Below are positions 25,752-34,809 of a stretch of 64,000 nucleotides of DNA, one piece after another. This DNA is from an uncultured Pirellula sp. (lineage in GTDB: Bacteria; Planctomycetota; Planctomycetia; Pirellulales; Pirellulaceae). Positions within the stretch are counted from its first letter, which is position 1. Each line of letters starts with the position of its first letter. The stretch lies in contig CAITIE010000059.1 of NCBI GenBank assembly GCA_903892355.1, positions 59,258 through 123,257 on the forward strand, given 5' to 3'. Both the position numbers and the translations under genes were made by a program. The notes under the pieces are model-generated. The model was not told the DNA's origin. It saw only the letters and a list, made by a program, of their open reading frames with translations, and searched no databases.

Positions 25752-28537
25752 AACTGATACGCTCGCTTTCGGAATCGTAGCCGGACCCATTCGGCCAGCG
25801 TATTGGCAACCAATGTGAACGAGAACAGCAGGAGCGCTGCCAAGAAGAGCGTGTGATAATGGATCGATCCGCGGGCCGCTTCGGGCAACTCGGTCGCGAG
25901 TGTTGCCGAAAGGGTTCGGTACCCATTGAACGGATTGATCTCGACCAAAGGTGTGTTTCCGGCAGCCATCAACACCACCATCGTTTCACCGATGGCTCGA
26001 CCGAATCCTATCATCAGCGCGCTGAACAGCCCGCTCATCGCTGTCGGAACTACAACACGCACCGTCGTTTGCCAAACGGTGGCTCCGCAACCGAGCGACG
26101 CGCTGCGGAGATGCTGCGGAACGCTTTGCAACGCATCGTCGGCGAGGGTATAGATGAGCGGGATAATCGCAAAGCCCAAAATCCCTCCGACGAGCAAGGC
26201 ATTGCGTTCTTGGTACGGACCGAGCAACGTGCCTCGTGCGTCCCAACCGAAACTCGTTAGCACCGACGCGACGACCGCGCTCAGCAGCAATGTGGCCAGG
26301 CAATTCCCGAAGAACAAGAGCAACTCTCCGAGAGCGGTGTACCAAATACCACCAGGCCTCGATGAAACCCATGGACTGACCCGAGTGGTGTGGAACCAAA
26401 GGACCAGCAATCCCATCGGCAGTATCGACAGCAGGAACCAACCCGGCCACGGTGTCGTGCTGTTGCTCGACAACCATGTCAGGATAGAGCCGCCGAAGAG
26501 CCACTTTTCAATCGTGTCGGAAAATATCCAAGCGATCCCGATTGCGGATGGGGCCACCAAAAACATTAAAGGCAATCGAAACCGACGCAACGGAATCGAT
26601 TGTTTGGTTGGGATCAAATTCCAAAGGTGCGCGGCGAGCATGAACAAGACGATGGTGAGTAACGCCGATAGCAGGATCCACGAGAGGGAGTCTCTCAGGA
26701 TCGGCGCAAAGACCATCGCGCCGATGAACCCGAGAACGACGCTCGGGACGCTCGCCATCAATTCGATCACGGGCTTGAATCGCAACCGCCATCGGCGACT
26801 CATGAACTCGCTGCCGTAGATAGCTGCGGAGATGGCAATCGGAGCCGCGATCAACATCGAATAGAAGGTTGCTTTCAACGTTCCAAAGATCAATGGCCAA
26901 AGCCCGAACTTGGTCTCACCCTCGATGCTCCCGGTACTGCTCTGCCAAATGTGCTGTGGTTTCGTATACCCTTCGTACCAGATGGGGCTAAAAAACGCGG
27001 CGAGCGAGCTTTCAGGATACGCGATATCCAGCTTCATCAATTTGATTTCGTTGGCTCGAAAGCCGCCGACCACGTTGCCGTTGGGTGAAAAACATAATTT
27101 CCAATCGACATCCTTCGGAGAATCGAAACCGCTAGGGTCAAAGAACTGCCAATTCGCCAACTCCCGTTCGGTGGTCACATGCTGCAACCGCAAGTTCCCA
27201 GAGGTATGCAGCGCAGCTACCACGCGTTGCGATGGCGATGCACCCATCGAGGCGATCGATGTCTCTTCGGATTGCATGCGATGGATGGAGAAGTGCTCTT
27301 GGCCTTGATCGGTCGACGTGAATGCGACCGCTTCGACCGAGCCGTCGGCACTACCAACCATCCACGTCGTGCGTCCTAACAGAGGGACCGATTGCGTCGG
27401 CTCACTCAACGTTCCTGTCATGGTCAAGAACGATTGGTCCAGCACCAAGCTGTTCGAGATGGGTGCGATCGAAGCGTCCGAGCCATCGCTGTTGGGTTTC
27501 CATCGCGAGATTCGTCCTGTTGCATCGATCGACTGGATCGATTCCCCCGTGCTCGAAACCATCAAGCCCCGAATACCCGCTGCAAGTTTGGTGTTTGCTT
27601 GTTCCCGGTTGGCTTGCTCACTATTGGCCCGCTCATTTGCCCGCGCATTTGAGGGGTTATTTGACGGAATATTTGACGGATTATTTGACGGATTATTCGT
27701 CACCTGTGGGTCTATGTCGCGTGGTGCGCTCTTCCAGGTTTCGACAACTTGTTTAGTATCCCCAGAGAAACCGACCGCTTGCCGCTGAATCTTCCCCAGA
27801 GCGATCTGGGTTCCGGACGCGGCGCCCCAAACGGATACGCTTGATTCGCTGAACCCGGAAGTATCATTGCTTACCTTCCAGTCCAAGTGTTCGACAGGGG
27901 TTTCGAAGACGGGGATCGTATCATGAAACACCACATCTTCGACGCGGACCCGGCGCACGAGGCCTTCGGAGGTTTGTCGATGGACTGCGCTATCGAGCAT
28001 CACAGGACCGAGCATAATCCGCTGAGCAAGGGATTGGTCCAATTGCGATTGGGTAAGGAAGCTCGTTTGGAAGGGGATTGTTACGGGGCGAATTGAGCCG
28101 TCGCTGTAGCCGATAACCATGCTGGTGTTGCTCGGTTCGACGCTGACCGCCGTGATGCGCTGTTGACTATCCCAGTTCTCGGGCGCGAATTTCCCGAGTA
28201 TCGCGTTGCTGGAAACCGAACGGACGACGATGCTATGGTCGGCTTGGAGGCTCCAAACGACTTCAGCGTACTCGTCCAAACCGATCGCCAAAATCACGTT
28301 GGGGAGATCCCCTTCGGGAGCTGTTTTGAAATTGGCTAGCGGTTCGATGGCCGAGGGGCGAAACAGCGGCGCGACGTTGCCGAACAGGACCAGGACCACC
28401 ATCAGGACGACCAGGATCGTTCCGATACCTCCAATGGTGATGACTTGTTTGGCGATGCGATCCGACCAAATCACTAGACGCGACGAAGCCCTGTTTCGCC
28501 GTATCAAGGTCGTTTCATTGCCAGACTGTGAGTTCAC
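25748..28537 (-). CDS. pstC: phosphate ABC transporter permease PstC with large periplasmic insert
   Basis: A 929-residue protein from a GTG at 28537; no other start precedes TM1 (about 33-53). Roughly 490 residues then lie outside the membrane. They have WD40/beta-propeller-like strand repeats (GLDEYAEVVWSLQADHSIVVR, VIGYSDGSIRPVTIP, WMVGSADGSVEAVAF, CFSPNGNVVGGF), interrupted by an Asn/Pro/Ser linker made by a 12-bp tandem repeat (27645-27700). The permease core (about 540-925) has the PstB-contact loop ADDALQSVPQHLRSASLGCGA. Pseudomonas-type PstC also carries a periplasmic domain; this one is larger. It is the second gene of the pst operon, 49 bp after pstS. Confidence 0.9.
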   Translation of the reverse strand: MNSQSGNETTLIRRNRASSRLVIWSDRIAKQVITIGGIGTILVVLMVVLVLFGNVAPLFRPSAIEPLANFKTAPEGDLPNVILAIGLDEYAEVVWSLQADHSIVVRSVSSNAILGKFAPENWDSQQRITAVSVEPSNTSMVIGYSDGSIRPVTIPFQTSFLTQSQLDQSLAQRIMLGPVMLDSAVHRQTSEGLVRRVRVEDVVFHDTIPVFETPVEHLDWKVSNDTSGFSESSVSVWGAASGTQIALGKIQRQAVGFSGDTKQVVETWKSAPRDIDPQVTNNPSNNPSNIPSNNPSNARANERANSEQANREQANTKLAAGIRGLMVSSTGESIQSIDATGRISRWKPNSDGSDASIAPISNSLVLDQSFLTMTGTLSEPTQSVPLLGRTTWMVGSADGSVEAVAFTSTDQGQEHFSIHRMQSEETSIASMGASPSQRVVAALHTSGNLRLQHVTTERELANWQFFDPSGFDSPKDVDWKLCFSPNGNVVGGFRANEIKLMKLDIAYPESSLAAFFSPIWYEGYTKPQHIWQSSTGSIEGETKFGLWPLIFGTLKATFYSMLIAAPIAISAAIYGSEFMSRRWRLRFKPVIELMASVPSVVLGFIGAMVFAPILRDSLSWILLSALLTIVLFMLAAHLWNLIPTKQSIPLRRFRLPLMFLVAPSAIGIAWIFSDTIEKWLFGGSILTWLSSNSTTPWPGWFLLSILPMGLLVLWFHTTRVSPWVSSRPGGIWYTALGELLLFFGNCLATLLLSAVVASVLTSFGWDARGTLLGPYQERNALLVGGILGFAIIPLIYTLADDALQSVPQHLRSASLGCGATVWQTTVRVVVPTAMSGLFSALMIGFGRAIGETMVVLMAAGNTPLVEINPFNGYRTLSATLATELPEAARGSIHYHTLFLAALLLFSFTLVANTLAEWVRLRFRKRAYQL
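27645..27700. repeat. 12-bp tandem repeat inside pstC
   Basis: About four copies of a TTATTTGACGGA-like unit (plus strand) encode the NNPSNIPSNNPSN linker of PstC. The unit keeps the reading frame. Confidence 0.7.
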
Positions 28538-28586
28538 AACGGAGAGGTCTTGTCAGAAAGGATACAACGTACAACGAAGCGAGTTG

Positions 28587-29573
28587 TTAGGGATCAATCC
28601 CTGCGAGCTTCAATGCTTTTGCCGCCGTCTTGGCATCGATCGGGAAGGAACCTTCCTTTGCGACCAACTCTTGACCTTCCTTGCTGTAAATAAAGCGGAT
28701 GAACTCGCGGCGCACTGGGTCCAGTTTTGTGCCGGGCTTGACGTTGACCGCAAGGGACAAGTAGCGGGCGAGCGGGTATTCGCCGCTGTAAGCGTTTTCC
28801 CCAGTGGGTGCAAACGCCTTACCCTCGGGCTTGGCGGATAGCGACAATGTCTTGACTGAGGATGTTTTGAACCCGACGCCACTGTAACCGATCGCGAAGC
28901 GATTCTCGCCGATCGATTGGATCACAGCGGTGCTTCCTGGTTGCTCGTTGACCGAATCGCGGAAGTCCCCGTTGCTGAGGGCTTTTTCTTTGAAGAAGCC
29001 GTAGGTACCGGAAGCCGCATTGCGGCCGAATATGGTGATTTGTGCGGTTGCAAAGTCGCCGGTCAAGCCGAGTTGTCCCCACTTGTCGATCGATTCACCG
29101 CCGAGCTTGCGGGTGCTCGAGAAGATCGAATCCAATTGCGGGACCGAGATGGTATCCATCGGATTATCGCGATGAACATAGATGGCGAGCAAATCGATCG
29201 CGGTTGGGAGCAAGGTTGGTTTGTAGCCGTACTTCTTTTCGAAGTCCCCGATTTCGTTCGCTTTCGGGTCGCGGCTCATCGGACCAAAGCTCGCGGAACC
29301 TTCGATCAAAGCCGGCATGGCTTTGGAGGATCCTTGGCCTTCGACCTCGGTCCGAACGCCTTTGTAGTATTCCTTGAACTTCTCAGTCCAGAGCAACATC
29401 AACGGGTTCATCGAATCCGAGCCCACGCTCTTGAGTTGCCCGGAGACTCCGGGTACAGCCTTGTAGGAAGGGAGCTTTGGATCCACCGATTGGCCGAGAA
29501 CAATGCTGGCCGAAAGGAGTAACATCAAACTCGCGGCCAGGAAAGGCGCCTGAACAGTTGCACGGAAAGACAT
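28587..29573 (-). CDS. pstS: phosphate ABC transporter substrate-binding protein PstS
   Basis: A 328-residue protein with a signal peptide (hydrophobic 10-27, ending VLGQS). The mature protein is a PBP-like phosphate receptor: SVGSDSMNPLMLLWTEKF at the start (Ser residues of the phosphate site), EGQGSSKAMPALIEG, GPMSRDPKANEI, and a second-lobe FGRNAASGTYGFFKEKAL, where Arg and SGT contact phosphate in the family. It captures periplasmic phosphate for PstCA. It is the first gene of pstSCAB, and a possible Pho box lies about 145 bp upstream. PhoU, PhoR and PhoB are not in the window. Confidence 0.95.
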   Translation of the reverse strand: MSFRATVQAPFLAASLMLLLSASIVLGQSVDPKLPSYKAVPGVSGQLKSVGSDSMNPLMLLWTEKFKEYYKGVRTEVEGQGSSKAMPALIEGSASFGPMSRDPKANEIGDFEKKYGYKPTLLPTAIDLLAIYVHRDNPMDTISVPQLDSIFSSTRKLGGESIDKWGQLGLTGDFATAQITIFGRNAASGTYGFFKEKALSNGDFRDSVNEQPGSTAVIQSIGENRFAIGYSGVGFKTSSVKTLSLSAKPEGKAFAPTGENAYSGEYPLARYLSLAVNVKPGTKLDPVRREFIRFIYSKEGQELVAKEGSFPIDAKTAAKALKLAGIDP

Positions 29574-29716
29574 AGTGCTGGATACTCCGGATCAAACTGG
29601 AATGGTCACGCTGGGATGGTTGCAGTCCACGGATCCCTGGCCGGCGTCCTCAACGCCCTCCTGCCAAAGAACGCGAGAATTGTCCAGCAATTCCCGAAGA
29701 TCAACCAGAGTGCGCT

Positions 29717-29734
29717 TGTTAAGAAATGATGAAG
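29717..29734 (-). promoter_or_regulatory. possible Pho box upstream of pstS
   Basis: On the minus strand this reads CTTCATC-ATTT-CTTAACA: two 7-bp CT-starting half-sites with a 4-bp A/T-rich spacer, the architecture of the PhoB-binding Pho box (ideal half CTGTCAT). The halves match only partly. Location upstream of the pst operon is the main support. Confidence 0.3.
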
Positions 29735-29763
29735 ACTCAAGGCCTTTAGATTACAAATTGCAC

Positions 29764-30594
29764 ATGGAAATGAAAACCCCTAATCGGATACGATCGTCGA
29801 TCACATTGTCGCTGGTGGAGGAGTCACGCGGGGGGCCATTTGTGTTGTGGGATGGGATCGCAGTCTCGATGGATCTAGCGTCTTCGATGGGATTTGATGG
29901 GGTGGAGATTTTTCCACCGGATGCGGAATCGTTGGCGGGGGTACCGATTGGTCAAATGGCAGCCGATCGCAATCTATCGATTGCGGCGATTGGGACGGGA
30001 GCGGGTTGGGTGAAGCATCGGTTATCGCTGGCCGACGGATCGGCGAGCAAGCGGCAGGAGGCGATCGAATTTATTGCTCGAATCATGGAAGTAGCGGCAT
30101 CGGTGGGAGCGGGTGCGATTATTGGTTCGATGCAAGGTCGATCGACGCCGGAGGTTTCGAAGGAGCGAGCGAGAGGGTATTTGCGGGAAGGATTGGAGGC
30201 GTTGGATAGTCTGGCCGCGCGGTCGTCGGGTCGCGTTTTTTACGAACCGTTAAATCGGTACGAGACCGACCAGTGCAACACGCTGGAGTCAGGTTGTCGG
30301 ATGATCGAGGGGTTGGGGAGTACGACGTTGTTGGCGGATTGGTTTCATATGAACATTGAGGAGGCGGACATGGCTCGATCACTGCGAGAGGCAGGGGATC
30401 GGGTGGGGCATATTCATTTCGCGGACACCAACCGGAGCGCAGTTGGGATGGGGCATTTGGATGTATCGCCATTGATCCAGGCATTGCGAGACATCAATTA
30501 CACCGGTTACTTGAGCGCCGAGGTGTTTCCACTTCCCAGTTCCATCGTCGCCGCGGAAGTCACTTTAGAATCCTATCGTCGGTACGTTAGCTAG
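29764..30594 (+). CDS. sugar phosphate isomerase/epimerase-like TIM-barrel protein
   Basis: 276 residues from the ATG at 29764 (MEMKTPN); a second ATG lies two codons later, and longer frames upstream run into the pstS promoter region. The xylose-isomerase-like AP-endonuclease-2 fold is visible: SMGFDGVEIFPPDAESL, FYEPLNRYETDQ (metal-binding Glu), LADWFHMNIEEAD, GHIHFADTNR, and GYLSAEVFPLP ending the barrel. This pattern fits hydroxypyruvate isomerase or sugar epimerase relatives. No substrate can be assigned. It is divergent from pstS and stands alone. Confidence 0.85.
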   Translation: MEMKTPNRIRSSITLSLVEESRGGPFVLWDGIAVSMDLASSMGFDGVEIFPPDAESLAGVPIGQMAADRNLSIAAIGTGAGWVKHRLSLADGSASKRQEAIEFIARIMEVAASVGAGAIIGSMQGRSTPEVSKERARGYLREGLEALDSLAARSSGRVFYEPLNRYETDQCNTLESGCRMIEGLGSTTLLADWFHMNIEEADMARSLREAGDRVGHIHFADTNRSAVGMGHLDVSPLIQALRDINYTGYLSAEVFPLPSSIVAAEVTLESYRRYVS

Positions 30595-31028
30595 TTGCAG
30601 GCACCTGGATGAATCTCACGCGAAGGCGCGAAGAACGCGAAGAGAATTACCTAGGGGCTCGAATCAGCGGGTCTCGCATCATCCGTCGGGCCTTAGCCCC
30701 GGTTTTCGAAGCTTATATCTCGAGTTTTTTGAGTTGATGGATAGGAAAGGGTTAGGAGTTCGTTTCAGGTTGCAAGAATGGAACTCGTCAGCAGTGTTCG
30801 CAAGATCCAAAACGAACCGATAGGTGACAGGGGTGCGGCTCAAGTCCCTTGAAAACGCAGCTACCGTCTGTCAATTTGGAACCCTAGTTCTTCCCTTCGC
30901 GGTCTTCGCGTCTTCGCGTGACTTCTGGACTTGGGTATTAGTCGTTTCGTAGTAGAGCACCGGGCGTTGGCGGACGGCACTCGGAGAGTGCTTGCTAGTG
31001 CTGGAACGCGTCGCCGAGTCAACTATGG
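30595..31028. repeat. gene-free region with imperfect inverted repeat
   Basis: This stretch of about 434 bp has no supported ORF. Two arms of about 31-33 bp, 30615-30645 (TCACGCGAAGGCGCGAAG...) and 30889-30921 (...TTCGCGTCTTCGCGTGA), are imperfect inverted copies built from the 8-bp core GCGAAGNC. Such GCGAAGACGCGAAG runs are frequent in intergenic DNA of environmental bacteria. They could form a long hairpin near the end of two convergent transcripts. Confidence 0.6.
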
Positions 31029-32249
31029 CTATCGCGCGAGAGTGGGTGCTGAAGATTGAGAGAGGGTGCGGATCGTTACGTCGATCCAACCATGGTCCGA
31101 TTCACGCAATGGCAACCCAGCACCTCGACGGTGTACCTCAATCCCTTGCGTTACCAACGCATGATCGATCGGGATCCCTAACCATCCTAACCCCGAGGGC
31201 CACGTCGCGAAAAAGCCACGCCCCTCGCGTGTGTCACGCAATTTGCCTTGACCCAATCCATCTCCCTTCAACATCTCTCGAAATGGCTTCGACCACGGCG
31301 TGATGTTGAAATCCCCGATCACCAACGCTTCCTCGTTTGATTCCAACACCCATCGCCTCATAAAATCCAGTTGTTGGTCCCGCTGTGCGGTTCGCCCTCC
31401 CAAATTCGGCGAACTGGTATGCACCCCTAAAATCCGAAGTCCTCGCTGTGCGCCTCGACCGGGGACCTGACCTTCAATTGCTGGCATTCCTATCCCGGCT
31501 AAATCCACCTCGAGAAACTCCATCCCCGGGATCCGCGATAACATCGCGATTCCCCTCGCATCGTTCTGCGGTATCCATTTCGAATAAGGATACTCCTCCT
31601 TCAGCAAGTCTCCCAACGACTCTCGATGCCACGGACCAACCTCGATCAATACCAAGACATCCGGATCCCGCTCCCGGATGGTTCGCAACACCTCGCTATA
31701 GCTCTGATTCCCTATCCATACATTCCAGCTCATCACCCGCAGCAAACCCTCGCCCGTGCCTGCCGTCTTCTTCGCCTCAGTATCTACCTTTGCCTTGTCT
31801 AGCTTTGAAATGGCTTGCCACGGGATCGAGGTCAACGGGATCGCTTGCCATGGTTGTAACTCTGCAAGAAAAATACCGTTCAACATGTAGTACCCCATCA
31901 TCAACAATCCGAACTTGAAGTTCTTTCCACCTTGTTCGTTGAACCACCTCTTCGCGTGAAACCGCATCCAACAATGCAACACTACAGAACCTGCCAGCAA
32001 CACGATCCCAACATGCCATAACGTGTGCGTGGTCAGTTCGAACAACGGGTGCACCCATGACAGTTTGCTCGCTATCAAGACTCCCATCGCGATCACCCCT
32101 AGGCTCAACAGCAGTCGAAACATCCAGTCGCCGCTCCGGGAGAGGAATCCCAGCGTGGCCCCCGCGATGGGACTGTTTTCAGGACTGTCGGAGTCGCCCC
32201 AACCAACGCGGGGCTGCCGAGGGGTTTCACTTCTTTCGTTTTTGGGCAT
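31029..32249 (-). CDS. membrane-anchored endonuclease/exonuclease/phosphatase family protein
   Basis: A 406-residue protein. Transmembrane helices lie at about 43-61, 76-93 and possibly 112-128, followed by an EEP domain: VMSWNVWIGNQSYSE, VLVLIEVGPWHRE (metal Glu), ARGIAMLSRIP, GVHTSSPN, LVIGDFNITPWSKPF, and a C-terminal ESDHGWI (the Asp-His pair). This layout, membrane anchor plus extracytoplasmic EEP, is common in planctomycetes and often annotated as vancomycin-resistance-D-like; activity is unknown. Its start overlaps the DUF1801 gene's end by 23 bp. It is the last gene of a minus-strand run from 36807. Confidence 0.88.
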   Translation of the reverse strand: MPKNERSETPRQPRVGWGDSDSPENSPIAGATLGFLSRSGDWMFRLLLSLGVIAMGVLIASKLSWVHPLFELTTHTLWHVGIVLLAGSVVLHCWMRFHAKRWFNEQGGKNFKFGLLMMGYYMLNGIFLAELQPWQAIPLTSIPWQAISKLDKAKVDTEAKKTAGTGEGLLRVMSWNVWIGNQSYSEVLRTIRERDPDVLVLIEVGPWHRESLGDLLKEEYPYSKWIPQNDARGIAMLSRIPGMEFLEVDLAGIGMPAIEGQVPGRGAQRGLRILGVHTSSPNLGGRTAQRDQQLDFMRRWVLESNEEALVIGDFNITPWSKPFREMLKGDGLGQGKLRDTREGRGFFATWPSGLGWLGIPIDHALVTQGIEVHRRGAGLPLRESDHGWIDVTIRTLSQSSAPTLAR

Positions 32250-32721
32250 TTCGCGGACCTATTGATGATTCATAGATGGCCATGAAATCCTTTAGCTTAA
32301 TCCTTTTGATCGCTTGGCTGATGACTCGCAGCGGCAAATCTTCAATCTTCTTGAATCGGACGCAACTCGCACCCATGTCGAGCTTTCTTCCGCTTGCAAT
32401 ATGCTCAGGTGATGCCAAATACTCGGCTACAAATTGATCTTTCCAATCCGAGTGCAGGTAGAGGCAAAACATATAGATGGCCATGTGCGACTTTTGGGAT
32501 GCCAACGAAAGAAATGGTAGGGGTTCTTTCGGGTCGCAATGGTAACCGCTTGGGTAGAGGGAATGAGGGACGTAATAACTGATCATCCCGTATTGGATTC
32601 CCTCTTCAATCCCCTTGGGTGCCGATTTACGAATCGTGGCTCTTACCGCTTCGATCGCAATACGCCGATCTTCAGCGAGGTTGGCCAAATAAGCATCAAC
32701 GTTGGCAAACGTAGTCTTCAT
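32227..32721 (-). CDS. DUF1801 domain protein
   Basis: 164 residues from the ATG at 32721 (MKTTFANVDAYLANL). DUF1801/YdhG-type features: an N-terminal helical pair with LAEDRRIAIEAVRATI, the family segment EGIQYGMISYYVP, and LPFLSLASQKSHMAIYMF. These small cytoplasmic proteins have a TATA-binding-like fold and unknown function; some relatives bind iron or are linked to stress. It overlaps the following membrane EEP gene by 23 bp and starts 48 bp after the cyanophycin-synthetase-like gene. Confidence 0.85.
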   Translation of the reverse strand: MKTTFANVDAYLANLAEDRRIAIEAVRATIRKSAPKGIEEGIQYGMISYYVPHSLYPSGYHCDPKEPLPFLSLASQKSHMAIYMFCLYLHSDWKDQFVAEYLASPEHIASGRKLDMGASCVRFKKIEDLPLRVISQAIKRIKLKDFMAIYESSIGPRNAQKRKK

Positions 32722-32769
32722 CGTGCGCTCGAATGCAAAGAGCCAATAGGATCCAGGTCTCCCCACACG

Positions 32770-34704
32770 CTATCCCTGATGGGGATTTCGATGCGTCCGA
32801 ATCAAGCATTGCACCGATTCGGGATGGGCGGACGATTCGAGCGCAACCTGGGCTTCGGGTGTTAGTGTATTCCGAATCGCGGCCCAGAGTTGATCCCATG
32901 CATCCGAATTGTACCGTTCGGCGCCGGCCGAGCTGATCCAAAGTCGGTCCATGCGTGGGACTGGGAAGCCATGGGTGATCACATACTCTGGATCGATAAG
33001 GAAGACCAACGCATGGACTTTCGGGTTCCCCAAAAGGGCTTTGGCTCGATCACGGCAATCAAGCCGTCCTAGTTCGATGCATTCGTCTCCGAGCCAGACG
33101 TCGCGGGCGGGGACAATCCCAGTGGTGTTTTTGTCCCAGCCGAGGGATGCAAGTGTCGACTCGAACGATGCGGATTGTTCATCGCGTGAGCTCGCTCGCA
33201 AGACCCCTGCGATGGGAATGCGGCCGCATCGGTGATCGGGAAAGAGCATCTCCACGATCGCGGCCCCGACTTGACGAGGTTTGCCGAAGAGAGGTACGAC
33301 GTGCGGGGTAAGGGATGGACCGGCATTGACTTCGACGACCGCTCCGCGTTGTCCGACGAGAGGTTTGCTGATATCAACCGCAAGGACATCCAATCCCGCC
33401 ACATCCAGTCCCACCACGCGTGCTGCTAAGACCGCTTGTCGGGCCGTCTCCGGATGGACTTCGTCGGTACAATCGGTGGTCAAATCGCCCGTGCGACGGA
33501 TCAGCACCACACGGCCGCGTTCGGGGACCGATTCGATGGTCAAGTTCTGTTTCGAGAGTTCGATTTGAGCGGCCGCATCGAGTTTCAACACACCCAACGG
33601 ATCGGTGTACGCTTCACCGCGCCGTGGGTCTTGATTGAGTTCGAACACCAGTTGTTCGACAGTATTTGCCCCATCCCCGGTGACGGTTTCAAAATGGCCG
33701 CGACTAGCCGCAACCATCTGATCTCCGACGACGAGGAGTCGATGGTGCTGGCCTCGGGCGAACTGCTCGACCATGACATCTTTCGTTTGACCATCCTCGA
33801 TCGCCCAATGGTACGCTTTGATGATCTCTGCTTCTTGGGTCAGTTCGATCGAGATACCTCGTTGGTGGTTCGCGTCGCGCGGTTTGACAACGACTGGCAT
33901 CCCGACTTCTTGGGCAGCAACCCATGCGTCTTCAGGACCGGAGACCATACGGCCTAAAGGGACCGGGACTCCGACGTTGCGGAGCAAACGTTTGGTCAAA
34001 TCCTTGTCACTTGCGATCGATTCGGCGATGGCGCTGGTCGCATCGGTTTCCGCAGTCCAAATCCGCCGGTACTCGCATCCTTCGCCAAGCTGCACGAGAG
34101 ATCCGCTGGTCAATCGGTAGTACGGAATGTCGCGAGCTGCGGCTGCATCGAGGATTGCGCGGGAGCTGGGTCCGAGCCGAACGTCGTCTGCGTAATCGAA
34201 GAGCTCTCGGAATTTGGTTGGGATCGGATACGGTTCGCCTGCGACGGTTGCTGCTATCAATTGCTCGGCCATCTCATAGCAGCGACGGCTTAAGAGCTCT
34301 TCTTCCATCTCGAGAGCGATGACACAGTCGAACTCGGCGGCGCTGGAGCCTTGGTTGGTGTGGTGTTTCAAGGCCATTGTGTCATGGTGATGTGTGACCC
34401 ATGCCGCGAATGGAGCGGAGGGGACACCCGACATGGCAGACATCCATTGGGATACTGCGAGCCAAAGTTTGCCATAGGTGGCGGCAGATTCGATCCGAGA
34501 GAGCGCATCGTACGCGACGCTGACACTGGCAGGATGGGTGGTCGTGTATCGACCAGAGTCTAGGAATTCTCGCAGGGATTGAGCGATAGATTGAGCGCCG
34601 TGAGGTGGCTGGCTATAGCGATCGCCGCTTGTATGCACCTCGAGAATGTTCCGAGCAGACCATCGATTGGGTCCGAGAAGAGCAACCGTTTTCCACAACG
34701 TCAT
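32770..34704 (-). CDS. cyanophycin-synthetase-like ATP-grasp protein with degenerate C-terminal domain
   Basis: 644 residues from the ATG at 34704; this start matches the CphA-type opening (LLGPNRWSARNILEVH), whereas a GTG at 34809 directly abuts the upstream stop and would add 35 residues. Residues about 1-230 match the CphA N-domain, about 230-487 the ATP-grasp domain (DLTKRLLRNVGVPVP, VVVKPRDANHQRGISI, DVMVEQF, VVEVNAGPSLTPHVVPL). Where CphA continues RIPI(V/A)AVTGTNGKTTT, this reads RIPIAGVLRASSRDEQ: the Mur-ligase P-loop is gone. Only a remnant (VPARDVWLGDECIELGRLDC...ALLGNP) follows, about 120 residues. Such a protein could ligate one amino acid with ATP but not complete the two-step cyanophycin cycle. 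Confidence 0.85.
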   Translation of the reverse strand: MTLWKTVALLGPNRWSARNILEVHTSGDRYSQPPHGAQSIAQSLREFLDSGRYTTTHPASVSVAYDALSRIESAATYGKLWLAVSQWMSAMSGVPSAPFAAWVTHHHDTMALKHHTNQGSSAAEFDCVIALEMEEELLSRRCYEMAEQLIAATVAGEPYPIPTKFRELFDYADDVRLGPSSRAILDAAAARDIPYYRLTSGSLVQLGEGCEYRRIWTAETDATSAIAESIASDKDLTKRLLRNVGVPVPLGRMVSGPEDAWVAAQEVGMPVVVKPRDANHQRGISIELTQEAEIIKAYHWAIEDGQTKDVMVEQFARGQHHRLLVVGDQMVAASRGHFETVTGDGANTVEQLVFELNQDPRRGEAYTDPLGVLKLDAAAQIELSKQNLTIESVPERGRVVLIRRTGDLTTDCTDEVHPETARQAVLAARVVGLDVAGLDVLAVDISKPLVGQRGAVVEVNAGPSLTPHVVPLFGKPRQVGAAIVEMLFPDHRCGRIPIAGVLRASSRDEQSASFESTLASLGWDKNTTGIVPARDVWLGDECIELGRLDCRDRAKALLGNPKVHALVFLIDPEYVITHGFPVPRMDRLWISSAGAERYNSDAWDQLWAAIRNTLTPEAQVALESSAHPESVQCLIRTHRNPHQG

Positions 34705-34809
34705 AAATTCCACGAGGTCATAAAGGTGTGGCGTCAGAGGGTAAAGAAAACCAAGGCCTCGGGCTTCCGCTCCCGATGGGAACGTGGATTCTAAACCAAA
34801 CGGAGTCAC

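Noticed and set aside
26154..26819. 221-codon plus-strand frame opposite pstC
   Set aside because: Antisense to the conserved permease core; no features of its own.
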